Positions 8,675-16,824 of a DNA stretch of 64,000 nt are shown in pieces. The number at the start of each line of letters is the position of its first letter. Position 1 is the stretch's first letter. Below the pieces are notes generated by a model. That model was not told the origin of the DNA. It searched no databases and saw nothing but the letters and a program-made list of their open reading frames with translations. The translations under genes were made by a program, and so were the position numbers. This DNA is from CAYRJD01 sp965247395. GTDB lineage: Bacteria > Actinomycetota > Acidimicrobiia > Acidimicrobiales > Poriferisodalaceae. The stretch spans positions 372,001-436,000 of the forward strand of contig OZ252012.1 of NCBI GenBank assembly GCA_965247395.1. Reading direction: 5' to 3'.

Positions 8675-9211
8675 GTGACAGTTCAAGACAGACCTTTTGG
8701 CCGCCACTTCGAAGACTTTGAGATCGGTGACGTTTACCGCCACTGGCCAGGCAAGACGATTACCGAAGCCGATGATCACCTGTTTTGCATGATCACGATG
8801 AACCATCACCCGCTACATACCAACGAGTGGTTTGCCCAGAACGAAACGGTTCACGGCAAAAACGTGGTGGTAGGCAACTTGGTGTATTCGCTGGTGCTGG
8901 GAATGAGCGTGCCCGACGTGAGCGGGGCTGCGATTGCAAACCTGGAAGTGGAGTCGCTGATGCACAGCAAGCCGACTTTCCACGGCGACACGATCTATGC
9001 GGCTACCAAGGTGTTGGACAAGCGCGAATTGTCTTCACGCCAAGATCGCGGAATAGTGACCGTTGAGACGCGTGCGTTTAATCAACGCTCCGAAGAGGTG
9101 TGCTATTTCAGACGCAAGGTGATGGTGTGGAAGCGCGACGCAGCAACTGAGCGCAAGTTTCCATACTCACAGGCCGCGGCCAATGGCGATGCGGCAAGCG
9201 ATGACGAGTAG
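8675..9211 (+). CDS. mch: MaoC-family hydratase, probable mesaconyl-CoA hydratase
   Basis: A hotdog-fold hydratase of 178 aa from the GTG at 8675, which has a good ribosome binding site (GAGGGA, 4-5 nt upstream); the frame is open to a TTG at 8615 but nothing recommends it. Motifs are strong: HWPGKTITEADDHLFC, TMNHHPLHTN, VVVGNLVYSLVLGMSVPDVSG and PTFHGDTIYA. Asp/His of the hydratase site are present. This is the MaoC type found beside ethylmalonyl-CoA pathway genes in actinobacteria, where it hydrates mesaconyl-CoA to beta-methylmalyl-CoA. It is divergent from the probable methylsuccinyl-CoA dehydrogenase that would make its substrate. Confidence 0.8.
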   Translation: MTVQDRPFGRHFEDFEIGDVYRHWPGKTITEADDHLFCMITMNHHPLHTNEWFAQNETVHGKNVVVGNLVYSLVLGMSVPDVSGAAIANLEVESLMHSKPTFHGDTIYAATKVLDKRELSSRQDRGIVTVETRAFNQRSEEVCYFRRKVMVWKRDAATERKFPYSQAAANGDAASDDE

Positions 9212-9214
9212 GGC

Positions 9215-9733
9215 TTAGTTAGCTTCTAGTTCTTCCAGGAGCTCGTCAATCGCCTTGTCGGCGATGGCGATCATCTCGTCGTCGGTGCGATCTTGAATCG
9301 GATGCTCTACCCAGACCGCCGCAGGGTCAAAACCCAACGCCTTGCTCTGTGCTTGCGCTCCGTCAACGAACTGAACAGTCGCTACGAAAGCGCCTGGTAT
9401 GCCGCGGCGTTCTAGGTCTGCGATGTCGTGCACACTGCACGACGTGCAACTGCCTCAGTCGGCTAAGGCTTCGATCACCACGTCACATTTCGTGGCGATC
9501 TCGTGGCGCATATCGACCGGCGCGGGCTTGGAAAAAGTCGGCTTCATGTAGCGCTCAATGCGTACTCCGCGCTCAACCAGGCGCTCTTCTAGCCGGTCAA
9601 GAAACTTGTCGCCGCGCGGCTTGCTGATGTCCAGCAGTCCTACCGTCAGCCCTTTAAGCGAAGCTGGCCGCTGCGTGCGTTGACGCTTCGCTGGCTCTGT
9701 CTCGTTGGTCGGATCTAACACGGTTGTGCTCAT
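9215..9733 (-). CDS. UGSC-family selenoprotein (in-frame UGA = selenocysteine)
   Basis: Reading through the TGA at 9455-9457 gives one 172-aa protein with Sec at residue 93 in the motif U-G-S-C-T-S-C-S-V-H-D. This is exactly the motif that names the UGSC family. The upstream part (K-G-L-T-V-G-L-L-D-I-S-K-P-R-G-D) and the downstream part (I-A-D-L-E-R-R-G-I-P-G-A-F-V-A-T-V) are continuous halves of a single domain, so calling two short genes would be wrong. A perfect hairpin starts 11 nt after the UGA and fits a bacterial SECIS. The ATG at 9733 has a G-rich ribosome site (AAGGGGG). It probably shares an operon with the thioredoxin-containing gene upstream. The biochemical role is a redox one by inference. 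Decoding needs selA/B/C/D, none of which is in this window. Confidence 0.85.
9425..9443 (-). promoter_or_regulatory. Candidate bacterial SECIS hairpin
   Basis: On the mRNA (minus strand) GUCGUGCA pairs perfectly with UGCACGAC around a GUG loop. The apical loop starts 20 nt after the UGA and its first base is G. Both match the general bacterial SECIS model (loop 16-37 nt downstream with a G among its first two bases). An alternative shorter hairpin (UGCAC/GUGCA) overlaps its upstream arm. Confidence 0.7.
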
Positions 9734-9869
9734 TGGTGACCCCCTTGCGCTCGTGGCGAGTGCTCTCGCCGCCTCTTACGGTCAGGTTAGCCCACCTGAC
9801 TAGAGCGTTTTGGGTAGGCCCGTTTGGCCAGTTCGCCGCTTTGTATGACGTAACCGGTTGGCCTGCTGG

Positions 9870-11345
9870 CTATTTCCAGGGATCAATCGGACGACATATC
9901 GGTGTTGAGCCGATATCGCCGTTTACCCAGCCGCCGATAATGCTCCCGAACAGGCCTGCCCCACCGCCGCAGTGAGCCAGATACAGCCCGCCAGGCCGAA
10001 ACTTTTGCAAGTCAGCCTCAGCGAAGGACTCGGGTAGGCCTTCGGCGATGCCGCCGGCTCCGCGGATCAACTCGGAGCCCGGTCGGGTGGTTAGCTCGTT
10101 GATGCGCTCGGCTGTTTGCTCACGAGTCCAACCGCTGTCTGTGTATATGCGGGCGTGATCTGGCGCCACCACCAAGATGGCGTCAAAGCCCAGCACCAGT
10201 TTCGGATGGTGCACGGCGTTTAGTGCCACGGCGTAAGAACGAGACAGCGATTCAGGGTCGCGCGACAGCTGATCGACGACGCCGCGAGGTGCTTCGCCCG
10301 CAAACGCCATGACGGTGTCGGTGCCTGGTTTAAACCCGAAGTCACTGCTAAGCGGCAGCCACGGTGACGCCGCTTCGTTTTCGGCGAAACAGAAGCCCAC
10401 CTTGCCCGGCTGACCAAGAGTCGCTCGGTCAACTCCGCCCGGGCGGCCGCCACCAACATTGCGAACGATCAACTGGAGGGCACGACCAATGGTGCTGTTT
10501 GCACGGTTGCCCTGCCCCAAAGCGTTGATACCGGTATTCATACCAATGCGTTCAGCGATGGGCCCGTTGACCACTAGCACCGGGCTGACAGGCATGGTCG
10601 TGGCAAGCAAGCCGTGCATGTTGAACGTGTCGGTGCAAACCGCTTCCACAGCGGCCAACACGATCGGGAAATACTCCGGGCGACAACCGGCCATCACAGC
10701 GTTGATGGCGGCTTTTTCAACGGTGCAGTCGACCAGATTTGGTGGAATGGTTGTTACGACTTCGCCGGGATCACGAGAGGTGCCCGAGAGCATCTTTTGC
10801 ACACGCGTGGTGGTTGGTGGAATAAGCGGCAGCCCGTCCGACCAGCCTCGCTCGTACATGACCTCGTGATCGTCTTCAAGCTCGGCTATTTCAATGCGGC
10901 GAGCGGCCAGACCGGTACCACCAAAGCGGGCTTCAAGTTCATCAGCGTTTTCCGGTGCTACAGAGAGAGAGCCGCACCCTGGTTGAAACTCAGCCAGGCC
11001 AGCGCCTAGTCCGTCGATCCCTGTGAATTGTTGCCATTCGTCTCGTTTCCAGCCGACCACGCGTTCGGTCTCAACTCCGTTGCTTACCTTCATCAGGGTC
11101 GGCACGGTTTCGATGTTGTTGTGCCATGAGGCGCCAAGATCGGCGTCGTGTATTCGAACCGAGTCAGGGATTTCGGTCGGAAAGTCTGCATCGTCCTGGG
11201 TGTAGACGATGATCCCGGGAGCTTCCGCTAGAGACCCCAGTACCGGCGCTATCAGTTCGCAAGTGGGACAGTCGCGTTTGACGAATGCCACCAGTCCATT
11301 GGGTAGTTCGTCTGTGTTTGTTTGAGCCACGTTTGTTTGAGCCAC
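9870..11345 (-). CDS. Thioredoxin-domain protein associated with the UGSC selenoprotein
   Basis: The 491-aa protein starts with a thioredoxin-like domain (residues about 10-110): C26-P-T-C29 after a strand and V-E-T-V-P-T-L with cis-Pro. The remaining roughly 350 residues are a separate conserved domain (YERGWSDGLPLIPPT, NMHGLLATTMPVSPVLVVNGP, GQGNRANSTIGRALQLIVRN, LAHCGGGAGLFGS) that I do not connect to a characterised enzyme. It lies 136 bp upstream of the UGSC gene on the same strand, so a shared function, perhaps reducing the selenoprotein, is plausible. Two GTG starts sit in a 15-bp tandem duplication (11345 and 11330), so the true start is ambiguous by five codons. Confidence 0.7.
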   Translation of the reverse strand: MAQTNVAQTNTDELPNGLVAFVKRDCPTCELIAPVLGSLAEAPGIIVYTQDDADFPTEIPDSVRIHDADLGASWHNNIETVPTLMKVSNGVETERVVGWKRDEWQQFTGIDGLGAGLAEFQPGCGSLSVAPENADELEARFGGTGLAARRIEIAELEDDHEVMYERGWSDGLPLIPPTTTRVQKMLSGTSRDPGEVVTTIPPNLVDCTVEKAAINAVMAGCRPEYFPIVLAAVEAVCTDTFNMHGLLATTMPVSPVLVVNGPIAERIGMNTGINALGQGNRANSTIGRALQLIVRNVGGGRPGGVDRATLGQPGKVGFCFAENEAASPWLPLSSDFGFKPGTDTVMAFAGEAPRGVVDQLSRDPESLSRSYAVALNAVHHPKLVLGFDAILVVAPDHARIYTDSGWTREQTAERINELTTRPGSELIRGAGGIAEGLPESFAEADLQKFRPGGLYLAHCGGGAGLFGSIIGGWVNGDIGSTPICRPIDPWK

Positions 11346-11399
11346 GCCCTGAGATTAGCCAAAGCGCACCAGTCCATCGCCGGGGGTACCAGCGCAGAG

Positions 11400-11508
11400 G
11401 TAGCAGAGGTAATAGCTAACGACCTTGGTTGGTGTTAGGGATTCCGGTGGAGGAGGTGCGGCGCTTCACATGTAGCAGAGGTAATAGCTAACGACCGTGG
11501 TTGGTGTT
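11400..11508. repeat. 37-bp direct repeat pair, 72 bp offset
   Basis: Copies at 11400-11436 and 11472-11508 (shared core GTAGCAGAGGTAATAGCTAA and onward) differ at one base and are separated by 35 bp. They fill much of the 220-bp gap between the thioredoxin-domain gene and the flavin reductase gene; I see no gene in that gap. Confidence 0.85.
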
Positions 11509-11565
11509 CTTGTTGGTGTTGCAGTTAGTCAGCGTTTTAAAGTGCCAGCGTTTTAGAGTGAGATC

Positions 11566-12066
11566 ATGAACGACGCAAGCGGTGAACCAGAAATAGATTC
11601 GGGGCACTTCCGACAAGTCCTAGGCAATTTTCCGACTGGAGTCACCGCCGTTACTGCGATGAATGGCGACAAGCCGGTGGGAATGGCGGTCGGGTCGTTT
11701 ACTTCCGTATCGCTAGATCCGCCGTTAGTGGCCTTCTTCGCGGCCAAAGATTCCACTACCTGGGTAGCTATTCGCGAAGCAGGTTCGTTTTGCGTCAACG
11801 TGATGGGGCATGACCAGCAAGACGTTTGTGGCGTGATGGCGAGCAGGCAAGACGACAAGTTTTCTGATATCTCCTGGCGCGCCAGTGAAAAGACCGGGTC
11901 GCCGATCATTGAAGGTTCTATTGCGTTTATCGACTGCACGATTGGTGACATCTACGAAGGTGGCGACCATGAAATGGTTGTCGGGCAGGTGCGAGAGATG
12001 TCAGTGCTTAATGACAAAGTGCCTTTGTTGTTCTTCAAGGGTGGCTACGGCACTTTTTCCGGCTGA
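11566..12066 (+). CDS. Flavin reductase-like domain protein
   Basis: A 166-aa single-domain protein of the flavin reductase family (split-barrel FMN-binding). Motifs: LGNFPTGVTAVTA, GMAVGSFTSVSLDPPLVAFF, SFCVNVMG and the closing LLFFKGGYGTF. Such proteins reduce FMN/FAD for partner monooxygenases or bind flavin or F420 themselves. No dedicated monooxygenase is adjacent; the LLM oxidoreductases elsewhere in the window are possible but unproven partners. It may also belong to the redox block with the UGSC system and the MauE-like protein. Confidence 0.85.
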   Translation: MNDASGEPEIDSGHFRQVLGNFPTGVTAVTAMNGDKPVGMAVGSFTSVSLDPPLVAFFAAKDSTTWVAIREAGSFCVNVMGHDQQDVCGVMASRQDDKFSDISWRASEKTGSPIIEGSIAFIDCTIGDIYEGGDHEMVVGQVREMSVLNDKVPLLFFKGGYGTFSG

Positions 12067-12155
12067 GTAACTCTCGGTCACACTCGCCTAGATACTTGCT
12101 GCCGGAGCAGATATCTGTTTTGTATTTGTAAATGGCCGCAAGTGAGTGAGCGCAG

Positions 12156-12539
12156 GTGAGCGTCGTTGGTGATGTGGCGCGTATTGCCCTGGCGATCGCG
12201 CTGATTTTTTCTGCTGCCACGAAGCTGCGAGATCCGGGCTGGCCGGGTGCAGCAAAAGAGCTGGGCGTGCCCGTTTGGATTGCTCAGTTGGTCGTGCCGA
12301 CGGAGTTGGTGTTGGGCGCTTTGTTAGCAGTTGGCATAGGTGTGCTGGTGCTGTCGTGGTTGTCGTTGGGATTGCTGGTGGTGTTTTCGCTGGTGTTGAT
12401 GAATACTTTTCGTAGGCCAATGGACGAACGGCCGCGTTGCGCTTGTTTTGGGATCTGGTCGTCGCGGCCGGTGTCGTGGTTGTCTCTGGTTCGCAATGCC
12501 GTGCTGTCAGCGTTGGCGGTGCTTAGCGCTCTGGGCTGA
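12156..12539 (+). CDS. MauE/DoxX-family membrane protein
   Basis: A 127-aa protein with four predicted membrane helices (about residues 5-20, 42-62, 63-84, 105-126). The loop P-R-C-A-C-F-G followed by R-P-V-S-W-L-S-L-V-R-N is the MauE signature. MauE-like proteins are thought to pass reducing equivalents across the membrane to thioredoxin-like proteins. Start is the GTG at 12156. The last 22 nt, with the following 14, are copied 72 bp downstream. Confidence 0.8.
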   Translation: MSVVGDVARIALAIALIFSAATKLRDPGWPGAAKELGVPVWIAQLVVPTELVLGALLAVGIGVLVLSWLSLGLLVVFSLVLMNTFRRPMDERPRCACFGIWSSRPVSWLSLVRNAVLSALAVLSALG

Positions 12540-12626
12540 GGCCGTGTTGGGTTACCTTGCCCTTGCGGCTCTTCCTGCCATTATCACAATGTGCTTAGCG
12601 CTCTGGGCTGAGGCCGTGTTGGGTTA
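12519..12626. repeat. 36-bp direct repeat pair at the mauE-like gene end, 72 bp offset
   Basis: Identical 36-bp copies at 12519-12554 and 12591-12626 with a 36-bp spacer. The first copy contains the last 22 nt of the MauE-like gene, including its stop codon; the second contributes the left arm of the terminator-like hairpin at 12599-12636. Confidence 0.9.
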
Positions 12627-12636
12627 GCCCAGAGCG
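12599..12636. terminator. Inverted repeat between convergent genes
   Basis: CGCTCTGGGCT pairs perfectly with AGCCCAGAGCG over 11 bp around a 16-nt loop. It lies between the 3' ends of the MauE-like gene and the oligopeptidase gene. No T-tract follows, so it would be an atypical (actinobacterial-type) bidirectional terminator. Confidence 0.5.
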
Positions 12637-12656
12637 GAGCTAGCTAATCGGTGGAG

Positions 12657-15224
12657 CTAGTTAGTCAGGCCCATTACAGCCAGAACGAATGCCTGCACGA
12701 AGGCCTCATCTCGCCAGCTGTCATAGCGGCCGGATGCTCCACCATGCCCGACGCTCATCTGGGTGCGGAGCAAGATCGGCCGCGTGTTGCTGGCAGGGCT
12801 GACTGGGTTTGCCGGGCTGGCTGAGGTGCTTGGGCTAGGCGGGCTTGCTGGGTTGGACGAAGTAGCACGCAGCTTTGCAACCCACTTAGCGGGTTCCCAA
12901 TACGGCACACGCGAATCGTGCAAACCAGCGGTTACCAGCAGCGCTGGCCTAACGGTCTTGCTGGCTCTACCACTGACGGGTCTGTTTTCGTCGCTGCTGG
13001 TGCTGACGACCCTGTTAACACTCTCAACGTTCTCGTAAGGGGCATAGCTCCGCATGGTTTCGAATCTGTCAGCCTGAGACGGATCGCCCCACTCATCAAA
13101 CTCGGTCACCGTTAGCGGGATAGATGGATCAAGCATCGTGTTAACCACGTCTACAAACGGCACCTCTGCCACCACTCCGGCAAACAGTTCTGGCGCTTGA
13201 TTCACAATCGCGCCCATCAGTAATCCGCCCGCACTGGCACCGCGCGCCACCAGCCGTGCTGGCTCCGTCCAGCCTTCGGCTATCAGGTGGCGCGCACAAG
13301 CTGCAAAATCATCAAAGGTGTTCTGTTTGTGCTGCAGGTGGCCTTGGTTGTACCAAGCGCGCCCTAACTCACCGCCACCGCGCACGTGCGCTATGGCAAA
13401 CACGGCACCGCGATCAAGTAACGAGATGCGTGCCGGGCTAAACGTGGCCGGTATGACAACCTCGTAAGCGCCGTAGCCGTAAAGCAGGCAGGGTGCAGGC
13501 CAGCAAACAGCGTCGGGTCGCCAGACCACGCTGATGGGTATCTGAGTTTTGTCATCGGCCTCGGCCCACAATCTGACGCTTTGGTACGCAGTGAGATCAA
13601 CTTCGTTGGCGACCGGCGACTGATAGAGCAGGTGCGGCTCGCCAGGCTCTGTTGTGACTGTTGTCGAGCCGCCAGCGGCGATCTCAGCAGTCTCACCATC
13701 GATTGCGAGCACCGATTCGAACACCGACGGGGGAGTGGTCATGCTTGTGAATTCGTAGCGAAACGTGTTCGTGTCGTACTCCAAGTTGTCCGCGGGAGTG
13801 ATCTCATACGGAGCGTCGTTGGGTGTGCTCGTGTAGTCGGGTTTGCTTGAAGTATTTCCCGGCAGTGTTGGCACTGTCGGTGCTGGCGCTGTTGGTGCTG
13901 GTAGGGCCAAATCGATCAAGGTTTTTGGGTCTATTTGCGGATCTTGCAGCGGCCCATGTTGCGGCGCTGACAGCTGCTCAGATCGCAGCAAGCGCAGCCG
14001 AGATGTCCCGTTGGTTCGCTCCTGAATCACCACAAAGGATTCAAAGCAGTCGACGTCTTCTAAGCGGGTGTCCTGGCGGTGCTCAATCAACAGCCGCCAA
14101 TCTCCAACGGCTGTGTTGCGTGAGCTCCCGCTAGAGACACTGCTCGGGCTCTCGCTAGAGACAGGGTCATCGTGTAAGGACGCTTCCATCAGGCAGAAGT
14201 TCTCTGCACCGCCGTCGTTGGTGACTATTAATAGACGGTCTTGCAGCAGCCGGTCTTGCGAATTGGTAAGGCTGTGGTTGGGAAGATGGCTGCGGTGATG
14301 ATCGACCCGGTACTCCACACCACTGCGTCGTGCGCGCACCAGTGTCGGCACAACGGTGGGGTAGTCCGCATCAATGAGATGGCACTCTGAGGTGGTCACA
14401 GACTCGGTGGTGAGCGCTACAAACCGCTCGCTGCGTGTCTTGGAGATGGTTACCCAGAATCGTTCATCGTGTTCTTGAAACACCACATCATCGGCCGCAC
14501 CGCCAGCACTGCCAGCACCATCGGCACCGCCGGGCGTGGCACCCACAACGTGTCGCTGCACACGATCGGCGCGATTCGCCTTGTCCACACCGACGGTGAA
14601 CAAGGTGTGGTCGTCGTTAGCCCATGCGAGCCCGTAGGTGAGCTCACTTCCGCTGTGATCGATCATCTGACCGGTTTGCAAGTCAACAACAAACAGCTCG
14701 TAAAGCTCGTTGCCGGTTGAGTCGGCGGTGTAGGCCAACAGGTGCTGGTTCGGACTAACCGCCAAGTTGCCGATGGCGAAGTATTCGTGACCGCTGGCTA
14801 GCGCATTCACATCCAGCAGAACCATCTCGGACGCTTTACTGCTACCAGCACCGCCATCATCAGCACTACTGCCACCGTTACCGCGGTCACCAGCACCACG
14901 CGGCCGCCGCAGATAGATGGGATAAGCCAGTCCAGCCACGGTGCGGGTGAAGTACTCCCACGGCCCCTTAGGCACCGCCAGGCTGTCGTGCGTTTCACTG
15001 ATTCGGTCGCGCAGCTGGCAGTACAACTTTGCCCGCAACGCCGCTAAATGAGCTGTCGCGTAATCGGTGTAGGCGTTTTCGGCCGACAGATACGCCACTA
15101 CTTCAGGGTCGTCGCTGTCTCGCAACCAATACCACGGATCAGCGGTTTCGGTGCCGTGAATACGGCGAACATGCTCACGCTGTTGCGCCACCGGTGCCTT
15201 GATGGGCGGCTCGAAAAAACTCAT
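12657..15224 (-). CDS. S9-family oligopeptidase (oligopeptidase B / prolyl oligopeptidase type)
   Basis: Cytosolic serine oligopeptidase with an N-terminal seven-blade propeller and C-terminal alpha/beta hydrolase domain. The N-terminal DPWYWLRD motif, nucleophile in GASAGGLLMGA, Asp in LHDSRVPYWEPAKW and His in SVGHGG are all present, as are ARGGGELGRAWYxxG-like residues (HVRGGGELGRAWYNQG). About 855 aa, well above the usual near-690, because of at least four Ser/Gly/Pro/Thr-rich insertions (near residues 115-130, 350-370, 440-475 and 815-840). The ATG at 15224 has GGGAG five nt upstream; a GTG two codons earlier lacks spacing. Cleavage after basic residues is the family expectation for PtrB. 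Confidence 0.9.
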   Translation of the reverse strand: MSFFEPPIKAPVAQQREHVRRIHGTETADPWYWLRDSDDPEVVAYLSAENAYTDYATAHLAALRAKLYCQLRDRISETHDSLAVPKGPWEYFTRTVAGLAYPIYLRRPRGAGDRGNGGSSADDGGAGSSKASEMVLLDVNALASGHEYFAIGNLAVSPNQHLLAYTADSTGNELYELFVVDLQTGQMIDHSGSELTYGLAWANDDHTLFTVGVDKANRADRVQRHVVGATPGGADGAGSAGGAADDVVFQEHDERFWVTISKTRSERFVALTTESVTTSECHLIDADYPTVVPTLVRARRSGVEYRVDHHRSHLPNHSLTNSQDRLLQDRLLIVTNDGGAENFCLMEASLHDDPVSSESPSSVSSGSSRNTAVGDWRLLIEHRQDTRLEDVDCFESFVVIQERTNGTSRLRLLRSEQLSAPQHGPLQDPQIDPKTLIDLALPAPTAPAPTVPTLPGNTSSKPDYTSTPNDAPYEITPADNLEYDTNTFRYEFTSMTTPPSVFESVLAIDGETAEIAAGGSTTVTTEPGEPHLLYQSPVANEVDLTAYQSVRLWAEADDKTQIPISVVWRPDAVCWPAPCLLYGYGAYEVVIPATFSPARISLLDRGAVFAIAHVRGGGELGRAWYNQGHLQHKQNTFDDFAACARHLIAEGWTEPARLVARGASAGGLLMGAIVNQAPELFAGVVAEVPFVDVVNTMLDPSIPLTVTEFDEWGDPSQADRFETMRSYAPYENVESVNRVVSTSSDENRPVSGRASKTVRPALLVTAGLHDSRVPYWEPAKWVAKLRATSSNPASPPSPSTSASPANPVSPASNTRPILLRTQMSVGHGGASGRYDSWRDEAFVQAFVLAVMGLTN

Positions 15225-15268
15225 GCGCACTCCCAGCCTGGCCCAGTGGTGGCATTATCGTGCCCGCC

Positions 15269-15787
15269 ATGGCTATTTACGCGCTGGGAGATTACGAGCC
15301 CCAAATAGATCCGTCCGCGTTCGTAATGCCCGAAGCCATCATCATCGGCCGAGTTTCCATCGGTCCCAGAGCCACCATTTGGTCGGGTGCGGTGCTACGT
15401 GGCGACGGCGGCGACATCCGTATCGGTGCCGACACTTCAGTCCAAGACAACGCCGTGTTGCACGTTGGCGAAGACTTGCCAACCATCATTGGCGATCGTT
15501 GCACGGTTGGGCACCTGGCGCACATAGAAGCCGCGATTGTGCACGATGAAGCGCTGATTGGAACCGGCTCCATCGTTTTGCCCGAAGCAGAGGTGGGAGA
15601 ACGTGCTCTCGTAGCTGCTGGGGCAGTCGTTCTAAGCGGGATGAAAGTGCCGCCCGGAACCATCGCTGTGGGAACACCAGCCAAGATTCGCGAAGGCGTC
15701 GATACCGAACCGTTGATCATGCCCGGCGTGCAGCACTACATCGATCGCCGTGTGAGGTTTCTAAAAGAGTTGCGTCGTTTGGATTGA
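15269..15787 (+). CDS. Gamma-carbonic anhydrase-like hexapeptide protein
   Basis: A left-handed beta-helix protein of about 172 aa with repeated hexapeptides (IGRVSIGPRATIWSGAVLRGD, IGADTSVQDNAVLHV, IGTGSIVLPEA). It belongs to the YrdA/PaaY branch. The first zinc His (VLHV) and the second (VGH) are present, but where the third His usually stands five residues on the sequence is V-G-H-L-A-H-I-E, giving His at +3 and Glu at +5. Metal binding may differ, and carbonic anhydrase activity is not assured. ATG 15269 is preferred to a GTG three codons upstream. Divergent from the oligopeptidase gene. Confidence 0.85.
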   Translation: MAIYALGDYEPQIDPSAFVMPEAIIIGRVSIGPRATIWSGAVLRGDGGDIRIGADTSVQDNAVLHVGEDLPTIIGDRCTVGHLAHIEAAIVHDEALIGTGSIVLPEAEVGERALVAAGAVVLSGMKVPPGTIAVGTPAKIREGVDTEPLIMPGVQHYIDRRVRFLKELRRLD

Positions 15788-15868
15788 TGGTGGAGTAGAT
15801 GGTGGAGCAATGGTGGAGCAATAGCAGCCCTGCGTTAGTAACTGCCTTGCGCCGCTAATGTCTTTGCC

Positions 15869-16777
15869 ATGTCACCAGCGAATACAAAAGTAGATATCGG
15901 TCGTATCGGGCTTTGGACGGGTGCGCTAGACCAAGTTCCAAGTTCTGAAGCCATCGAATGGGTAGCTGAAGCCGAAGATCTTGGCTACGGAGCAGTGTGG
16001 ATCCCTGAGGCCGTTGGCCGGGATCCGTTTGTGAGCGCCACCCGTTTGCTCGAGGGCACATCCACAATTAAAATCGCCACCGGGATCGCCAACATCTACG
16101 CACGCGACCCGATGACGATGGCGACCACACAACGCACCATCGACGAAGCTTTCCCGGGCAGGTTTTTGCTGGGGCTTGGTGTCAGCCATCAGCACCTGGT
16201 TGAGTTTTTGCGCAAGCACGAATATTCCAAACCACTGAGCTATATGCGCGCCTACCTGGAGCGCATGAAAAAGGCTCGCTTCATGGCTGTCGGTCCGGAA
16301 GATTTGTCCGACATTGTCTTAGCCGCGCTAGGGCCAAAGATGCTGGAATTATCCGCCACCGAGACAACTGGAGCGCACCCGTATTTCACTCCGCCCGAGC
16401 ACACCGAAATAGCTCGCAAAACCATTGGCCCCGACGCAGCCCTATACCCAGAGCAAATGTGTGTACTAGAGACCGACGCCGACAAGGCTCGTGAAATAGC
16501 GCGCAAAGGGATGGCGATCTACCTGGGTCTGCCCAACTACACCAACAATCTGCTGCGCCTGGACTTCACTCAAGAAGACATAAACGGCGGTCCAGGCGAA
16601 AACCCAAGCGACCGCCTGGTTGATGCGATCGTGGTCTGGGGAACCGTTAACGATGTGCTTACTCGTGTAAATGCACACTTTGATGCGGGTGCCGACCACG
16701 TTTGTGTGCAGGTGCTAGCGAAAAACCCCGCAGATATCCGGCGTGGCTGGCGCGAGCTCGCTCCGGCACTAACCTAA
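15869..16777 (+). CDS. LLM-class F420-dependent oxidoreductase
   Basis: A 302-aa luciferase-like TIM-barrel protein. Recognisable segments are I-G-L-W-T-G at the N-terminus, LGYGAVWIPEAVGRDPF, IKIATGIANIYARDP, the Q-R-T-I-D-E-A-F-P-G-R-F-L-L-G-L-G-V-S-H stretch, and Y-L-G-L-P-N-Y-T-N-N-L. The last matches a mycobacterial-type F420 subfamily. It ends 47 bp before sufB on the same strand, but nothing links it to Fe-S assembly. Substrate unknown. Confidence 0.88.
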   Translation: MSPANTKVDIGRIGLWTGALDQVPSSEAIEWVAEAEDLGYGAVWIPEAVGRDPFVSATRLLEGTSTIKIATGIANIYARDPMTMATTQRTIDEAFPGRFLLGLGVSHQHLVEFLRKHEYSKPLSYMRAYLERMKKARFMAVGPEDLSDIVLAALGPKMLELSATETTGAHPYFTPPEHTEIARKTIGPDAALYPEQMCVLETDADKAREIARKGMAIYLGLPNYTNNLLRLDFTQEDINGGPGENPSDRLVDAIVVWGTVNDVLTRVNAHFDAGADHVCVQVLAKNPADIRRGWRELAPALT

Positions 16778-16824
16778 AGGCAAGTGGTAGTGGAGTTTTT
16801 GCCGCTAGTCCTGGGAGAGCCAGC

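Noticed and set aside
9215..9733. Two separate short genes flanking a TGA stop
   Set aside because: The U-G-S-C motif, continuous domain and hairpin make a single selenoprotein far more likely.
12519..12626. CRISPR-like repeat-spacer-repeat (36/36/36), and similar at 50540-50649 and 11400-11508
   Set aside because: Only two repeats each, repeats unrelated between loci, one copy lies in coding sequence, and no cas genes are present.
12599..12636. Canonical Rho-independent terminator
   Set aside because: The stem is good but no T-run follows; kept only as a terminator-like inverted repeat.
16702..16824. 41-codon N-terminal extension of sufB
   Set aside because: Overlaps the LLM gene; ATG 16825 has a good ribosome site and starts the homologous region.
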